From Paenibacillus sp. J2TS4 (GTDB lineage: Bacteria > Bacillota > Bacilli > Paenibacillales > NBRC-103111), in contig NZ_BOSH01000022.1 of the NCBI RefSeq assembly GCF_018403245.1, positions 1 through 63,421 of the forward strand: a stretch of 63,421 nt of DNA. Reading direction: 5' to 3'. Numbering within the stretch: the stretch's first letter is position 1; the number at the start of each line of letters is the position of its first letter. Positions 50,161 through 58,828 of this stretch are shown here, one piece after another. The notes under the pieces were generated by a model, which ran no database searches, was not told the DNA's origin, and saw only the letters and a program-made list of their open reading frames with translations. A program made the position numbers and the translations under genes.

Positions 50161-51306
50161 ATGCAGGCTAGATTATTACTAGAGGATGGAACTTTGTTTA
50201 CAGGAAAAGCATTTGGCAGTGAGGGCGAATCGACTGGCGAAGTCGTATTTAATACAGGTATTACAGGCTATCAGGAGGTGCTGTCCGATCCGTCATACTG
50301 CGGTCAAATTGTAACGATGACTTACCCGTTGATCGGGAATTACGGAATTACCAGGGATGATTTTGAATTTATTCGCCCCTTCATCCATGGTTTTGTTGTA
50401 CGCCAGCACGAGGAGGCGCCCAGCAACTGGAGAGCGCAGTATACTTTGGACAGCTTAATGAAGGAGTACGGGATTATCGGGATTAGCGAAGTGGATACGC
50501 GGATGCTCACTCGCCTCATTCGACGTCACGGAACGTTAAAAGGGATATTGACGACCTCCGGCAAATCAGTGGAAGAATTGAAGGAGCAGCTGGATGCGAT
50601 GGTGGTTATGAATGATCAGGTGGACCGGGTTTCGACCAAAAGACGTTACCACCTTCCCGGACCGGGAGAGTCGGTTGTAGTCGTCGACTTCGGGTCCAAG
50701 GACGGAATTGCCCGCGATTTGTCGAAGCGCGGCTTCGATGTCATTGTAGTCCCTCATGATACGACAGCTGAGCAGATTCGTCGTATTCACCCCGACGGAA
50801 TTATTCTCTCCAACGGCCCCGGGAATCCGAAGGATGTTCCCCACGCGATCGAAATGATCCGCTCTCTGTTAGGCGAATATCCGATCTTCGGCATTTGCCT
50901 CGGTCATCAATTGTTCGCTCTCGCCTCCGGCGCGGATACGGCCAAAATGAAATTTGGCCATCGGGGAGGAAATCACCCGGTCAAGGACCTGGCAACTAAC
51001 CGCTGCTATATTACGTCTCAAAATCACGGCTATACGGTTGTTGCAGATTCTTTGAAAGGAACCGAGCTGGAAGTGACCCACATCAACAACAACGATGGGA
51101 CAGTAGAAGGGATTAAGCATACCAAGTATCCTGCCTTCTCCGTCCAGTACCATCCGGAAGCGGCGCCAGGGCCGTTTGACTCCAGCTATTTATTTGATGA
51201 TTTCCAATCGATGATTCATCAATTCAAGCAAAGCCTGCCAAACATTCCGCAGCAGTCCAAAATGCTAGCTGCTGCCAAATCTAGAGCCGAAGCGAAAGGA
51301 GAATGA
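50161..51306 (+). CDS. carA: Carbamoyl-phosphate synthase small subunit, pyrimidine-type
   Basis: 381 residues (pyrAA in Bacillus terms). N-terminal domain (ARLLLEDGTLFTGKAFGSEG, VVFNTGITGYQEVLSDPSYCGQ) and a class I glutamine amidotransferase with catalytic Cys in IFGICLGHQLFALASG near 250 and the His/Glu pair in VQYHPEAAPGP. Supplies ammonia to CarB through a tunnel. I chose ATG 50161, preceded by AAAGGAGTGATAAGG; an in-frame start at 50125 would add 12 residues. Confidence 0.95.
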   Translation: MQARLLLEDGTLFTGKAFGSEGESTGEVVFNTGITGYQEVLSDPSYCGQIVTMTYPLIGNYGITRDDFEFIRPFIHGFVVRQHEEAPSNWRAQYTLDSLMKEYGIIGISEVDTRMLTRLIRRHGTLKGILTTSGKSVEELKEQLDAMVVMNDQVDRVSTKRRYHLPGPGESVVVVDFGSKDGIARDLSKRGFDVIVVPHDTTAEQIRRIHPDGIILSNGPGNPKDVPHAIEMIRSLLGEYPIFGICLGHQLFALASGADTAKMKFGHRGGNHPVKDLATNRCYITSQNHGYTVVADSLKGTELEVTHINNNDGTVEGIKHTKYPAFSVQYHPEAAPGPFDSSYLFDDFQSMIHQFKQSLPNIPQQSKMLAAAKSRAEAKGE

Positions 51307-51311
51307 GAAGG

Positions 51312-54300
51312 ATGCCTAAAAATAATGAACTCAAAAAAATTCTCGTTATCGGCTCCGGTCCCATTGTCATCGGACAAGCCGCAGAATTTGACTATGCCGG
51401 CACTCAAGCTTGCCAAGCATTGAAAGAGGAAGGCTACGAGGTTGTGCTGATCAACAGCAATCCGGCCACGATCATGACGGACACGAATATGGCAGACAAA
51501 GTGTATATTGAACCGATTACACTCGAATTTGTCACCCAAATTATTCGGCAAGAACGTCCGGACGGATTGCTGCCTACCTTGGGCGGACAAACCGGGCTGA
51601 ATATGGCGGTGGAGCTGGCTCGTCATGGCATTCTGGAGAAAGAAAATGTGAAGCTGCTCGGGACTCAGTTAACCGCCATTGAGAAGGCGGAGGACCGCGA
51701 TTTATTCCGCGATCTGATGAGAGAGCTGGAGCAGCCGGTTCCGGAAAGTACGATCGTGACGACCGTAGAGGAAGCGGTCGATTTTGCCGAGGAGATCGGT
51801 TATCCGATCATTGTTCGTCCGGCATATACGCTAGGAGGCACAGGAGGCGGGATTGTTTCGGATAAGGAAGAGCTGATCGAAACGGTTCAATCGGGAATCC
51901 GCTACAGTCCGATCGGCCAATGTCTGATCGAAAAAAGCATCGCCGGCATGAAGGAAATTGAATACGAAGTGATGCGTGACAGCAACGACAACTGCATCGT
52001 AGTCTGCAACATGGAAAACTTCGATCCGGTAGGTGTTCATACAGGGGACAGCATCGTCGTTGCCCCAAGCCAGACATTATCTGACCGCGAATACCAAATG
52101 CTGCGTTCCGCATCTTTGAAAATCATCAGAGCTCTTAATATAGAAGGCGGATGTAATGTACAGTTTGCTCTAGATCCTCAGAGCTATCAATATTATGTCA
52201 TTGAAGTGAATCCCCGGGTCAGCCGTTCCTCGGCGCTGGCATCCAAGGCGACGGGTTACCCGATTGCGAAGATGGCCGCCAAAATCGCGATTGGCTACAC
52301 GCTGGATGAGATTGTCAATCCGGTTACCGGCCAGACCTACGCTTGTTTTGAACCAACGATCGACTATGTCGTCTCCAAAATCCCCCGCTGGCCGTTCGAT
52401 AAATTTACAGCGGCTAACCGGAAGCTCGGAACGCAGATGAAAGCGACCGGCGAAGTGATGGCCATCGGCCGCACCTTTGAAGAATCGATTCATAAAGCGA
52501 TTCGCTCCCTTGAAATCGGGGCTCACCGTCTTTATTTGAAGGAAGCCGAATTAATTGACGGAGAAAGATTGGAAGAGCGGCTCATTAAACCAGACGATGA
52601 ACGCATTTTCTTGATCGCCGAAGCTTTCCGCAGAGACTATACCGTTGAGAAAATTCACGATTTAACGCAGATTGACTGGTGGTTCCTGAGCAAGCTGGAA
52701 GGACTGATCCGCTTCGAGCACCAGCTGCAGCAGCCTGAATTAACGGCTGAGACTTTGTTGGAGGCGAAGAGGAAAGGCTTCACGGATCGGGCGATTGCGG
52801 AGATTCGTCGATCGGCGAATGTCCAGTTCGATAACACGCTGGAAGCCGAGGTGCGCGCTTACCGGTTGGGCAAGGGCATCAAGCCGGTCTACAAAATGGT
52901 AGACACCTGCGCCGCAGAGTTCGAAGCGACGTCCCCTTATTATTACTCGACCTATGAAGTGGAGGACGAGGTCCAGGAATCGAAGAAAGAAAACGTCATT
53001 GTGCTTGGCTCCGGTCCGATTCGGATCGGGCAGGGGATTGAATTTGACTACTCGACGGTGCACGCCGTATGGGCGATCCAGGAGGCGGGCTACGAGGCCG
53101 TCATTATTAACAACAATCCGGAGACGGTTTCTACCGACTTTAATACCTCTGACCGACTGTATTTTGAACCGCTCTTCTTCGAGGATGTCATGAATGTCAT
53201 CGAGAGGGAGAAGCCGATCGGCGTCATCGTTCAGTTCGGCGGCCAAACTGCTATCAATCTGGCTGCACCGTTGGCTAAAGCCGGTGTCCAAATTTTAGGA
53301 ACCGACCTGGAAAATATCGATGCAGCCGAGGATCGCAAAAAATTCGAAGCACTGCTCCGCAAGCTGGAGGTTGCCCAACCGCCGGGAGGAACCGTCACTT
53401 CCGTAGACGAAGCGGTCGGCACGGCTGCCCAATTCGGTTATCCGGTTCTTGTCCGCCCTTCCTACGTACTTGGAGGCCGGGCGATGGAAATCGTATATTC
53501 CGATGCGGAATTGTTGAACTACATGGAATATGCCGTCAAGATCAATCCGGAGCATCCGGTGCTTATTGACCGGTATATGCTCGGCAAGGAAGTGGAAGTT
53601 GACGCCATCTGCGATAAGGAGACCGTCCTTATTCCCGGAATTATGGAGCACGTAGAAAGGGCTGGTGTTCACTCGGGGGATTCGATCGCAGTATACCCTC
53701 CTCAATCGTTGTCCGACAATATCAAGCAACAGATTGTGGAAATTACGACGAAAATTGCTAAAGGGCTCGAAGTGGTCGGCCTTGTCAACATCCAGTTTGT
53801 TATCTATCAAGAGCAGGTATACGTCATTGAAGTGAATCCTCGTTCTTCACGTACCGTGCCTTTCTTGAGCAAAGTGACCAATATTCCGATGGCAAATGTT
53901 GCGACCCAATTAATTATGGGGAAAAAGCTGGCCGAGATTGGATACAAAGGCGGGTTATGGCCCGAGGATAACCATGTATCGGTCAAGGTGCCTGTCTTCT
54001 CCTTCGCCAAGCTGAGAAGAGTGGATACGACACTCGGTCCGGAGATGAAATCGACCGGCGAAGTGATGGGCCGCGACGTAAGCTATGCCAAAGCGTTGTT
54101 TAAAGGATTGATTGGCTCGGGTATGAAAATTCCGATGACCGGCTCAGTCATTGCGACAGTCGCGGATAAAGATAAGGAAGAAGCGATTGAAATTTTGCGC
54201 GGCTTCTCTCAGATGGGCTATAAGATTGTGGCGACCGGAGGCACCGCCAAAGCTCTGCAGGCAGCGGGTCTGCAAGTGAATACGGTGAAGAAGCTGAGCG

Positions 54301-54536
54301 AAGGCTCGCCTAACATTCTGGATCTGATTCGCCAAGGGGAAGCCCACTTTGTGGTGAATACTCTCACGAAAGGGAAGACTCCCGAGCGGGATGGATTCCG
54401 CATCCGCCGTGAAGCGGTAGAGAACGGAATTGTATGTATGACCTCTCTGGATACGGTCCGAGCTTTGCTGCGCATGCTGGAGAAGATCAATTTCTCCTCC
54501 CGTCCGATGCCAGTTTCGCAAACTACGTTACCCTAA
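51312..54536 (+). CDS. carB: Carbamoyl-phosphate synthase large subunit, pyrimidine-type
   Basis: 1074 residues (pyrAB). Two homologous ATP-grasp synthetase halves: ILVIGSGPIVIGQAAEFDYAG at the start and VIVLGSGPIRIGQGIEFDYS near 560, each followed by an ATP-grasp domain; an oligomerisation domain between; and a C-terminal MGS-like regulatory domain from about 935. Makes carbamoyl phosphate from bicarbonate, ATP and ammonia. ATG 51312 is 9 nt from AAAGGAG; ATG 51303 overlaps the carA stop and is too close. Five nt after carA. Confidence 0.96.
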   Translation: MPKNNELKKILVIGSGPIVIGQAAEFDYAGTQACQALKEEGYEVVLINSNPATIMTDTNMADKVYIEPITLEFVTQIIRQERPDGLLPTLGGQTGLNMAVELARHGILEKENVKLLGTQLTAIEKAEDRDLFRDLMRELEQPVPESTIVTTVEEAVDFAEEIGYPIIVRPAYTLGGTGGGIVSDKEELIETVQSGIRYSPIGQCLIEKSIAGMKEIEYEVMRDSNDNCIVVCNMENFDPVGVHTGDSIVVAPSQTLSDREYQMLRSASLKIIRALNIEGGCNVQFALDPQSYQYYVIEVNPRVSRSSALASKATGYPIAKMAAKIAIGYTLDEIVNPVTGQTYACFEPTIDYVVSKIPRWPFDKFTAANRKLGTQMKATGEVMAIGRTFEESIHKAIRSLEIGAHRLYLKEAELIDGERLEERLIKPDDERIFLIAEAFRRDYTVEKIHDLTQIDWWFLSKLEGLIRFEHQLQQPELTAETLLEAKRKGFTDRAIAEIRRSANVQFDNTLEAEVRAYRLGKGIKPVYKMVDTCAAEFEATSPYYYSTYEVEDEVQESKKENVIVLGSGPIRIGQGIEFDYSTVHAVWAIQEAGYEAVIINNNPETVSTDFNTSDRLYFEPLFFEDVMNVIEREKPIGVIVQFGGQTAINLAAPLAKAGVQILGTDLENIDAAEDRKKFEALLRKLEVAQPPGGTVTSVDEAVGTAAQFGYPVLVRPSYVLGGRAMEIVYSDAELLNYMEYAVKINPEHPVLIDRYMLGKEVEVDAICDKETVLIPGIMEHVERAGVHSGDSIAVYPPQSLSDNIKQQIVEITTKIAKGLEVVGLVNIQFVIYQEQVYVIEVNPRSSRTVPFLSKVTNIPMANVATQLIMGKKLAEIGYKGGLWPEDNHVSVKVPVFSFAKLRRVDTTLGPEMKSTGEVMGRDVSYAKALFKGLIGSGMKIPMTGSVIATVADKDKEEAIEILRGFSQMGYKIVATGGTAKALQAAGLQVNTVKKLSEGSPNILDLIRQGEAHFVVNTLTKGKTPERDGFRIRREAVENGIVCMTSLDTVRALLRMLEKINFSSRPMPVSQTTLP

Positions 54537-54549
54537 GGAGGATTAGTCT

Positions 54550-55263
54550 GTGAGCTTAAGGACGAATGTTGCAAGCAAAATTATGGTGGCCCTTGACTAC
54601 CCGGATGAAAGGGAAGCCGCTCAATTGCTGCAAAGCTTGCAAGGAATTCCTTGCTATATGAAAGTAGGCATGCAGCTGTTCTATTCGGCGGGACCGCAAT
54701 TTGTTGCCGGATTGAAAGAGCAAGGGTATAAGGTGTTTCTTGATCTGAAGCTCCACGACATCCCTAATACCGTTAAAGGCGCGGCTGCAAGCATTGCCCG
54801 CCTTGGCGTGGACATGTTCAACGTTCACGCCGCGGGAGGCGTGCGGATGATGGAGGCCGCTCTGGAAGGCGTGGATCGAGCTTCTGGAGCAAGTCCCGTC
54901 GTCATCGGCGTCACTCAATTGACGAGTACGGATGAGCGAATGCTGCAGGAGGAAATCGGGATCCACGGAACGATTGAAGAGACCGTTGTCCGTTATGCCC
55001 GCCTTGCCGGTCAGGCCGGCCTGCACGGGGTCGTGGCATCCCCTCGGGAGGTCGGGAGAATAAAGGAAGCGCTGGGCAGCTCCTTTATTACCGTGACCCC
55101 GGGGATACGGCCTCAAGGCTCGGAGATCGGAGATCAAGCGAGAGTGATGACTCCGGCGGAGGCCTTCAGAGAGGGCACAGACTATGTCGTCATCGGCCGC
55201 CCGATAACGGCTCAAGCCGATCCGCGCCAAGCGCTTGAAACTATTATGGAGGAGTTGATTTAG
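54550..55263 (+). CDS. pyrF: Orotidine 5'-phosphate decarboxylase
   Basis: 237 residues from GTG 54550 after AAGGAGG. TIM-barrel enzyme converting OMP to UMP. MVALDYPDE-type start and the catalytic Asp-Lys-Asp network in VFLDLKLHDIPNTVKGAA near 60; phosphate-binding TPGIRPQGSEIGDQ near 180. It follows carB by 13 nt. In B. subtilis pyrK and pyrD lie between them and are missing here, so dihydroorotate dehydrogenase must be encoded elsewhere. Confidence 0.96.
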   Translation: MSLRTNVASKIMVALDYPDEREAAQLLQSLQGIPCYMKVGMQLFYSAGPQFVAGLKEQGYKVFLDLKLHDIPNTVKGAAASIARLGVDMFNVHAAGGVRMMEAALEGVDRASGASPVVIGVTQLTSTDERMLQEEIGIHGTIEETVVRYARLAGQAGLHGVVASPREVGRIKEALGSSFITVTPGIRPQGSEIGDQARVMTPAEAFREGTDYVVIGRPITAQADPRQALETIMEELI

Positions 55264-55911
55264 ATGAATCTGATCACCCATAACTTGCCTCAGGAAATTG
55301 CGGAAGCTTTGCTTCAAATCGGTGCGGTCGCTCTTCGGCCCCACGAGCCATTCACCTGGACGTCGGGAATCCGCTCGCCTATTTATTGCGATAATCGGCT
55401 GATCATGTCTTATCCATCTATTCGCAATAAAGTAGCCGAAGGATTCGCCGCCATCATTCGTGAGCGGTATCCCGAAGCGGAGGTCATTGCCGGAACGGCT
55501 ACCGGAGGCATCGCTCATGCGGCTTGGGTGGCTGATAGGCTGAACCTACCGATGGTATACGTTCGCGGAAAGGCCAAAGGACACGGCAAGCAGAATCTGG
55601 TGGAAGGTGTGCTTAATCCCGGCAGCAAAGTGGTGGTCATCGAGGATTTGATTTCCACCGGCGGCAGCTCGCTCAAAGCAGCTCTGGCCGTTAAAGAGGC
55701 AGGGGGCGACATTCTCTCCGTGCTTTCGATCTTCACTTACCAATTTGATCAGGCGAAAGAAGCTTTTGGAGAGCAGCAGATCGTCATCGAATCGCTGTCT
55801 GATTACACCGCTCTGCTGGAAACCGCTGTTCGGCTAGGCCAAATTGAAGAGCAAGATATCGCTCTTCTACAGTCATGGAGAAAGAATCCGCAATCGTTTG
55901 GCAATAATTAA
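55264..55911 (+). CDS. pyrE: Orotate phosphoribosyltransferase
   Basis: 215 residues; ATG directly follows the pyrF stop, with GGAGGAG inside the pyrF end. Orotate plus PRPP gives OMP. Start HNLPQEIAEALLQIGAVALRP, FTWTSGIRSPIYCDNR, YVRGKAKGHGKQN and the PRPP loop VVIEDLISTGGSSLKA near 120. Last gene of the operon; a strong hairpin follows. Confidence 0.96.
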   Translation: MNLITHNLPQEIAEALLQIGAVALRPHEPFTWTSGIRSPIYCDNRLIMSYPSIRNKVAEGFAAIIRERYPEAEVIAGTATGGIAHAAWVADRLNLPMVYVRGKAKGHGKQNLVEGVLNPGSKVVVIEDLISTGGSSLKAALAVKEAGGDILSVLSIFTYQFDQAKEAFGEQQIVIESLSDYTALLETAVRLGQIEEQDIALLQSWRKNPQSFGNN

Positions 55912-55943
55912 TTTATAATTAAAGCGGCACGTAGAGAAAAAGC

Positions 55944-55984
55944 AATAAGCCTGTTCAGTCCTTGGGGGATTGAACAGGCTTATT
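55944..55984. terminator. pyr operon terminator hairpin
   Basis: AATAAGCCTGTTCA (55944-55957) pairs perfectly with TGAACAGGCTTATT (55971-55984) over 14 bp. On the plus strand it ends in TTATT rather than a strong T run, so termination there may be partial. Confidence 0.75.
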
Positions 55985-56194
55985 GGGCTGCTCACAGAAT
56001 TGGAGCCGCATTACGAAAGTGTCAAGGGAATTAACTCCATATCCATTGCCCCTGGAGATTAATGGTCATGCATAGATAAGCCGATTATTCCTATATGGTT
56101 AATAGAGTTATAGCATAGTGATTGGGTCTATTCATCTATTTTAGAACTTATTTGCTGCCGGAGGCATTTTATAAACTAAGCTAATAATAGTGGT

Positions 56195-56375
56195 CTACTC
56201 TTGAGAAAGATCTTGACCGATGGAGCATTGGCAATGCCAGCCGAGGCGTTAGGGCGCAGATACGTATCGAAGCAAGGCCAGGGAAGAGGCCCGTAGGGCG
56301 CCTGTCTCCCTGCACAGCCGAAGCGGTGTAAGGACCTGCCTGAGGCTGCTAATCTAAGTGCAGGGAAATTACCTG
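56195..56375. ncRNA. GC-rich structured intergenic island, candidate small RNA
   Basis: After an AT-rich spacer (55990-56190), a compact GC-rich stretch without an ORF contains CCCTGCAC (about 56311) paired perfectly with GTGCAGGG (about 56359), an inner AGCC...GGCT, GATACGTATC (56259) and TGGC..GCCA. The segment TATCGAAGCAAG--CAGG also occurs in repeat A. It lies at the 3' side of the minus-strand YjcG-like gene. The family is unknown to me. Confidence 0.35.
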
Positions 56376-56381
56376 GGACAA

Positions 56382-56894
56382 TTATTTCTGAAGCAGGAAG
56401 GTTTGGTATACGGTCCAGGCTTGATTTTCTGTCTGATAAAGTAAATGAAATCGATCCACTAGAAATTCCAGGTTAACTTCTACGAGACGGACACTGGAAA
56501 GCACGTCGTGGAACTCTTCGGTTCCCAGATTCTGACCAATCGTTAAATGAGGATTATAACGATAAGCTTTTTGCGGTTCTTCCAGCAATCCTTGACATAT
56601 CTCGGTATGACAGCGAATGAAGGGTTCGGGATCTTCCAGAGCTAAATAAATGACATTGCTTACTGGAAGGAAGGATGAAAATCGGTTGAGCTTAGCTGTG
56701 AAGGCAGGCAACCGGTTAGCGGCCGCATCGAGCTGAGACACCGCTTCTTCCAGCTTGCTTTCATCCCATACTTCCGCTTCCCTAATCGTGAAGTGAGGCT
56801 GGATCAGACGGTAATGCGGGTCATACCTTTTGCGGTAGCTGTTGGCAAAATCTTGGACATCCTTTGGGGGAAACACTGCAATTCCGTATTTCAT
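56382..56894 (-). CDS. YjcG-like 2'-5' RNA ligase-superfamily phosphoesterase
   Basis: 170 residues starting MKYGIAVFPPKDVQDFANSYRKRYDP, close to my recollection of B. subtilis YjcG. Two HxTx motifs, HFTI near 40 and HLTI near 120, mark the 2H phosphoesterase fold. Substrate unknown; relatives act on RNA 2'-phosphates or cyclic phosphodiesters. ATG 56894 was chosen because GAGGAGG is 7 nt upstream; an upstream in-frame start at 56921 would add 9 residues. Confidence 0.85.
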   Translation of the reverse strand: MKYGIAVFPPKDVQDFANSYRKRYDPHYRLIQPHFTIREAEVWDESKLEEAVSQLDAAANRLPAFTAKLNRFSSFLPVSNVIYLALEDPEPFIRCHTEICQGLLEEPQKAYRYNPHLTIGQNLGTEEFHDVLSSVRLVEVNLEFLVDRFHLLYQTENQAWTVYQTFLLQK

Positions 56895-57015
56895 GGAAAA
56901 TCCTCCTCTCATCACTTGCAATTATTTTCTACCTATTATAACGTATTCTTAATTATCTTAACACTGAAAGCCGCCCTCCGCCAAGATTAATAATATTAAG
57001 AAAAAAGGTGATCTT

Positions 57016-57573
57016 ATGATTCGCAAAGTACACAGCAATGAAGTTAGAAGCGCCGTTATGCAGAAGCTTGAGGAGCGCGGAGTTCCCATTGAAGAAATAG
57101 CTAAGATTGTATATGAGATGCAGGCCCCTTATAATAAAGGACTGACTCTTGAAGACTGTATCGATAGCGTTCAGGCTGTATTAAAAAAGAGAGAAGTACA
57201 GCATGCGCTTTTAGTGGGCATTGAACTGGATGTGCTGGCTGAGCAAAAGCAGTTATCCGAACCTCTGCAGTCTTTGGTTGAAACGGATGAGGGACTGTTT
57301 GGCTGCGATGAGACGTTGGCTCTTGGCTCGGTGCTTGGCTATGGCAGTATTGCCGTAACGACCTTTGGTCATCTCGATAAGCATAAGATAGGAATAATTA
57401 AACGGCTGGATACCAAAATCGGCAAAGGTGTTCATACTTTTCTGGATGACCTGGTCGCTAGCATCGCTGCATCGGCTTCCAGCCGCATAGCTCATAGACT
57501 GAGAGATTTGGAGGAACAGGAAGAAGAGTTGGCGAGCCGTAAGGAAGCAACTCGCGAAGAAAATGCAAGCTGA
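57016..57573 (+). CDS. Phosphatidylglycerophosphatase A-like protein (YutG type)
   Basis: 185 residues. The N-terminal ~60 residues resemble a helical module (RSAVMQKLEERGVPIEEIAKIVYEMQ), followed by the PgpA-like domain: EGLFGCDETLALGSVLGYGSIAVTTFGHLDKHKIGIIKRLD and KGVHTFLDDLVASIAASASSRIAHRL. No strongly hydrophobic segments, so it is the soluble Firmicute variant. Family members dephosphorylate phosphatidylglycerophosphate, but this subgroup is untested to my knowledge. AAAGGTGATCT precedes ATG 57016. Confidence 0.8.
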   Translation: MIRKVHSNEVRSAVMQKLEERGVPIEEIAKIVYEMQAPYNKGLTLEDCIDSVQAVLKKREVQHALLVGIELDVLAEQKQLSEPLQSLVETDEGLFGCDETLALGSVLGYGSIAVTTFGHLDKHKIGIIKRLDTKIGKGVHTFLDDLVASIAASASSRIAHRLRDLEEQEEELASRKEATREENAS

Positions 57574-57685
57574 TTGAAATGAATTCTTTGAATCCATAAT
57601 TCCCCTGCCCTGCTGAAACAAATGATTACAAACGGGTTATGCTAGTAGTAATAAAGCTGATGGAAGCAGGACGGGGGGATTGGAT

Positions 57686-57850
57686 ATGAAGTGGGTCTAC
57701 TGGTCCAAGCTGTATGAGAGCAAATTTCAAGCGGGCTGCCTGGCCAAAAGGATGGAGGAGGATTGGTGGGTGTACGGATATGAATGCCCGCAGATCGTTG
57801 AAGTATATCGTTCCAAGAAAGGCCGATTTGGCGTGCGCTATATTTTATAA
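57686..57850 (+). CDS. 54-residue protein of unknown function
   Basis: A short frame with ATG 57686 behind GGGGGGAT. It is rich in aromatic residues (KWVYWSKLYESKFQ, DWWVYGYECPQIVEVY) and basic at the end (SKKGRFGVRYIL). There is no membrane segment and two cysteines. The strong ribosome-binding site and sensible composition support translation. It lies between the PgpA-like gene and the tRNA cluster with no obvious partner. Confidence 0.6.
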   Translation: MKWVYWSKLYESKFQAGCLAKRMEEDWWVYGYECPQIVEVYRSKKGRFGVRYIL

Positions 57851-57871
57851 AAATAATTTATAATTTTCCAC

Positions 57872-57901
57872 TTGACACTAGTAGTGTTCATGGTGTATAT
57901 T
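57872..57901 (+). promoter_or_regulatory. Promoter of the tRNA cluster
   Basis: TTGACA (57872-57877) with an 18-bp spacer and TATATT (57896-57901), 39 nt before tRNA-fMet. Confidence 0.75.
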
Positions 57902-57939
57902 TATTTTTGTCGCTGATTACAAGTCGAGCTTATCATTAA

Positions 57940-58017
<78 letters not shown>

Positions 58018-58035
58018 ACCTAATTTAAAATTTCC

Positions 58036-58112
58036 GGGCCTTTAGCTCAGTTGGTTAGAGCGGTCGGCTCATAACCGATTGGTCGGGGGTTCGAGTCCCT
58101 CAGGGCCCACCA
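58036..58112 (+). tRNA. tRNA-Ile2 (CAU, lysidine-modified)
   Basis: 77 nt with encoded CCA, acceptor GGGCCTT/AGGGCCC and discriminator A. The anticodon loop is CTCATAA, but the body (GGCTCATAACCGAT, TTTAGCTCAGTTGGTTAGAGC) follows the Bacillus minor Ile tRNA whose C34 becomes lysidine, so it reads AUA rather than AUG. Needs TilS. Confidence 0.85.
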
Positions 58113-58134
58113 TGAACGTGATGCTGATCAATAT

Positions 58135-58223
58135 GCCGGGGTGGCGGAATTGGCAGACGCACAGGACTTAAAATCCTGCGATAGGTTCCTATCGTACCGG
58201 TTCAAGTCCGGTCCTCGGCACCA
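58135..58223 (+). tRNA. tRNA-Leu (UAA)
   Basis: 89 nt with a long variable arm (GATAGGTTCCTATC) typical of leucine tRNAs, anticodon TAA in GGACTTAAAATCC and encoded CCA. Third gene of the cluster. Confidence 0.96.
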
Positions 58224-58262
58224 TCTAATGCGTTGTACATTCCGAAGGCAGCACGTCAACAG

Positions 58263-58308
58263 GAAACTCCAGGTTTTCTCGTATAAGAGAAGCTTAGGGA
58301 GTTTTTTT
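58263..58308 (+). terminator. tRNA cluster terminator
   Basis: AAACTCC (58264-58270) pairs with GGGAGTTT (58297-58304), with inner TTTTCTC/AGAGAAG, followed by TTTTTTT. Confidence 0.85.
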
Positions 58309-58453
58309 ATTATCAGGAACTATAATAAAGAAGCATGGGGAAAGCATTTAGTTGCGGAAGTGTAGCTTGGAGTTTACACGATATGAATGTTTTAAGAAGG
58401 AATGAATGCAATCATACAGTCGATCGGCGACTTTTACTCTCATCAAGACGAAT

Positions 58454-58586
58454 CTACTGCAAATGTACAGTAGATCCGTCCATTTAGGCCCGAAAAGCAA
58501 TGAATCTGACGATTTGACTGCAGAATTGCAGCCAATGGATTGAAAATAAGCGGATTGCGGTCAAAACGACTGTACAAATGCAGTCG
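58454..58586. repeat. Array of three imperfect palindromes (ACTGCA/TGCAGT type)
   Basis: CTACTGCAAATGTACAGTAG (58454-58473), GACTGCAGAATTGCAGCC (58516-58533) and CGACTGTACAAATGCAGTCG (58567-58586) are related stem-loops spaced 62 and 51 nt apart. No ORF is credible across 58310-58828. The function is unknown; the spacing rules out an ordinary CRISPR. Confidence 0.6.
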
Positions 58587-58689
58587 ATTGTCAGTTGGGC
58601 GCCCGACCTGCGACATGGCACCCAACACAATCCCCCATAGTTTACTTTACTTCTGCCCACCTTCATAAGATGACACAGGCGAGTATCCC

Positions 58690-58722
58690 GACCTGGCGTT
58701 TTGCCGGGGAGCGGTATTTTTT
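58690..58722 (+). terminator. Weak terminator-like hairpin
   Basis: CC-GGC (58694) can pair with GCC-GG (58706) around GTTTT, followed after seven nt by TTTTTTT. It would act on a plus-strand transcript, but no plus-strand gene ends nearby. Confidence 0.3.
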
Positions 58723-58828
58723 TGACTGTCTACAACATTATCCAATCCACATACATTCAACCAATATACAGTTCATTATGGCTCAGCGAAAGTTGATTAT
58801 GGTTCGAACGATAGACTTAGGCTGTACA

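Noticed and set aside
58036..58112. Reading the second CAU tRNA as elongator methionine
   Set aside because: The body follows the Bacillus minor isoleucine tRNA (GGCTCATAACCG, TTTAGCTCAGTTGGTTAGAGC), so lysidine-modified tRNA-Ile is more likely.
58141..58365. 74-codon frame starting in tRNA-Leu
   Set aside because: It begins inside the tRNA gene and runs through its terminator; a chance frame.
58454..58586. CRISPR array
   Set aside because: The three repeats differ from one another, are themselves palindromic, have unequal spacing and no cas genes are near.
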